From NCBI GenBank assembly GCA_020310875.1, contig CM035414.1:199605760-199669759 (forward strand): a stretch of DNA of 64,000 nucleotides, given 5' to 3'. This DNA is from Ceratopteris richardii (taxonomy: Eukaryota > Streptophyta > Polypodiopsida > Polypodiales > Pteridaceae). Position 1 is the stretch's first letter. Each line of letters starts with the position of its first letter. The translations under genes were made by a program, and so were the position numbers. This document shows positions 63,092 through 64,000 of this stretch, piece after piece. Under the pieces are notes generated by a model that worked only from the letters and a program-made list of their open reading frames with translations, searched no databases and was not told where the DNA came from.

Positions 63092-64000
63092 CCCTCCTTC
63101 AATGTCACAATGATATAAGCTTTAGTAACCTGCAAATCTTCTCATGACTATCTTTAGTCAATGCTTTGGTAAAAATATCTGCAACATTCTCACTAGTAGG
63201 AACATAAACTAGCTCAATGTGCTTCTTAGCTATCTGCTCTCATATATAGTGGTAGTGTACCTCTCTATGCTTTGTCCTTGCATGATGCACTGGATTCTTA
63301 GCTATAGCTATAGCACTCTGGCTATCTGAAAATATCTGAATGGGTTGATGTACTCTTACATCAAGATAACTGAAAATCTTCTGCAACCATACTGACTCTA
63401 GAGTAGTTGTAAATGTTGCACGATATTCAGCTTCACACGATGAAGTGGCAATAGTGGGTTGTCTTTTTGAAAACCATGAGATAAGACAATCTCCAAGACA
63501 AAAACAAAATCCACTGGTACTTCTTCTTGTGTCTCTATCACCTGCCCAATCAGAATCTGAAAATCCTTTTAGTAACAAATGTGTAGATTTCGAAAATACC
63601 ATAGCATAATTTGAAGTTCCCTTCAAATAACGAAAGATCCGCTTTACTGCTTTCCAATGTAACACTGTCGGATTCTGCATGAACCTTGATACTTGAGAAA
63701 CTACAAACTGTATATCAGGACGTGTATTACAAAGATAAATCAAGCAACCTACTGCTTGACTATATAGAGTAGCATCAAATGGTTCTGCATCTGCTACCAT
63801 TTGTAAAGACGTGTTCTGATCCATAGGTGTTTGCATAGGTTTAGAATCACCCATCTGAAACCTTTCCAAAAGTTTCTCAATGTACTTCTGCTGTGTCATG
63901 TAGATACACTCATCTCGAAACTGAAACTGAATCCCAAGATAATAATGTAGAATGCCTAAATCATTCACATCAAATGTTTGCTTCAATTCTTCTTTGAACA
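63092..64000 (-). mobile_element. Copia 3' end: RT C-terminus and RNase H, runs off the window
   Basis: Fossil. On the minus strand: RT tail (FDVNDLGILHYYLGIQFQF) entering at the window edge, the connection with TRPDIQFVVSQVSRFM, then RNase H (FSDSDWAGDRDTRRSTSGF, ATSSCEAEYRA, FSDSQSAIAIAKNP). The visible frame is open, so the 3' end looks little damaged. Similar in plan to the 51-kb Copia but clearly a different family. Confidence 0.85.

Overview
The window is nuclear DNA of a land plant with a large, retroelement-packed genome. The evidence is a multi-exon plant acid-lipase gene, LINEs whose ORF1 is of the plant DUF4283/zinc-knuckle type, plant-type Copia and Gypsy elements, and captured pieces of a PLS-class PPR gene and a laccase gene. 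The species cannot be read from the sequence; a seed-free plant with a large genome is only a guess. I see no rRNA gene, CRISPR array or convincing working tRNA gene.

Layout: 0.5-4.5 kb holds the only host gene that looks complete, a minus-strand lipase with about nine exons. A nearly full-length minus-strand LINE (5.27 to about 11.0 kb) follows, with ORF1 and ORF2 overlapping by ATGA and a short-period repeat array upstream of its 5' end. From 12 to 17.3 kb lie decayed LTR-element pieces, the last cut off against a second LINE ORF1 fragment with its own upstream array. From 18.4 to 24.5 kb there is a Gypsy element, followed by CT-rich and C-rich arrays to 27.0 kb.

The centre is a three-level nest. 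An outer low-coding element (LTRs starting at 27,014 and 48,915) is interrupted by an element at 28,163-46,581 whose two LTRs are about 3.4 kb each. Both LTRs carry the same pieces of a PPR gene and, in antisense, an intron-bearing laccase segment. Its internal region has one long whole gag-protease frame and no reverse transcriptase. Its 5' LTR is in turn interrupted by a 6.0-kb element (31,006-37,026) with near-identical LTRs and no coding frame. I regard the gene-capturing giant LTR as the most novel thing here.

From 49.1 kb to the end: a CCACC/GGTGG minisatellite joined to an LTR, present again in inverted orientation at 61.0-62.6 kb; a Copia element with 230-bp LTRs and a perfect CATAG target duplication inside an older Gypsy relic; a minus-strand Copia fragment; a 5'-truncated second LINE; and a minus-strand Copia end running off the window.
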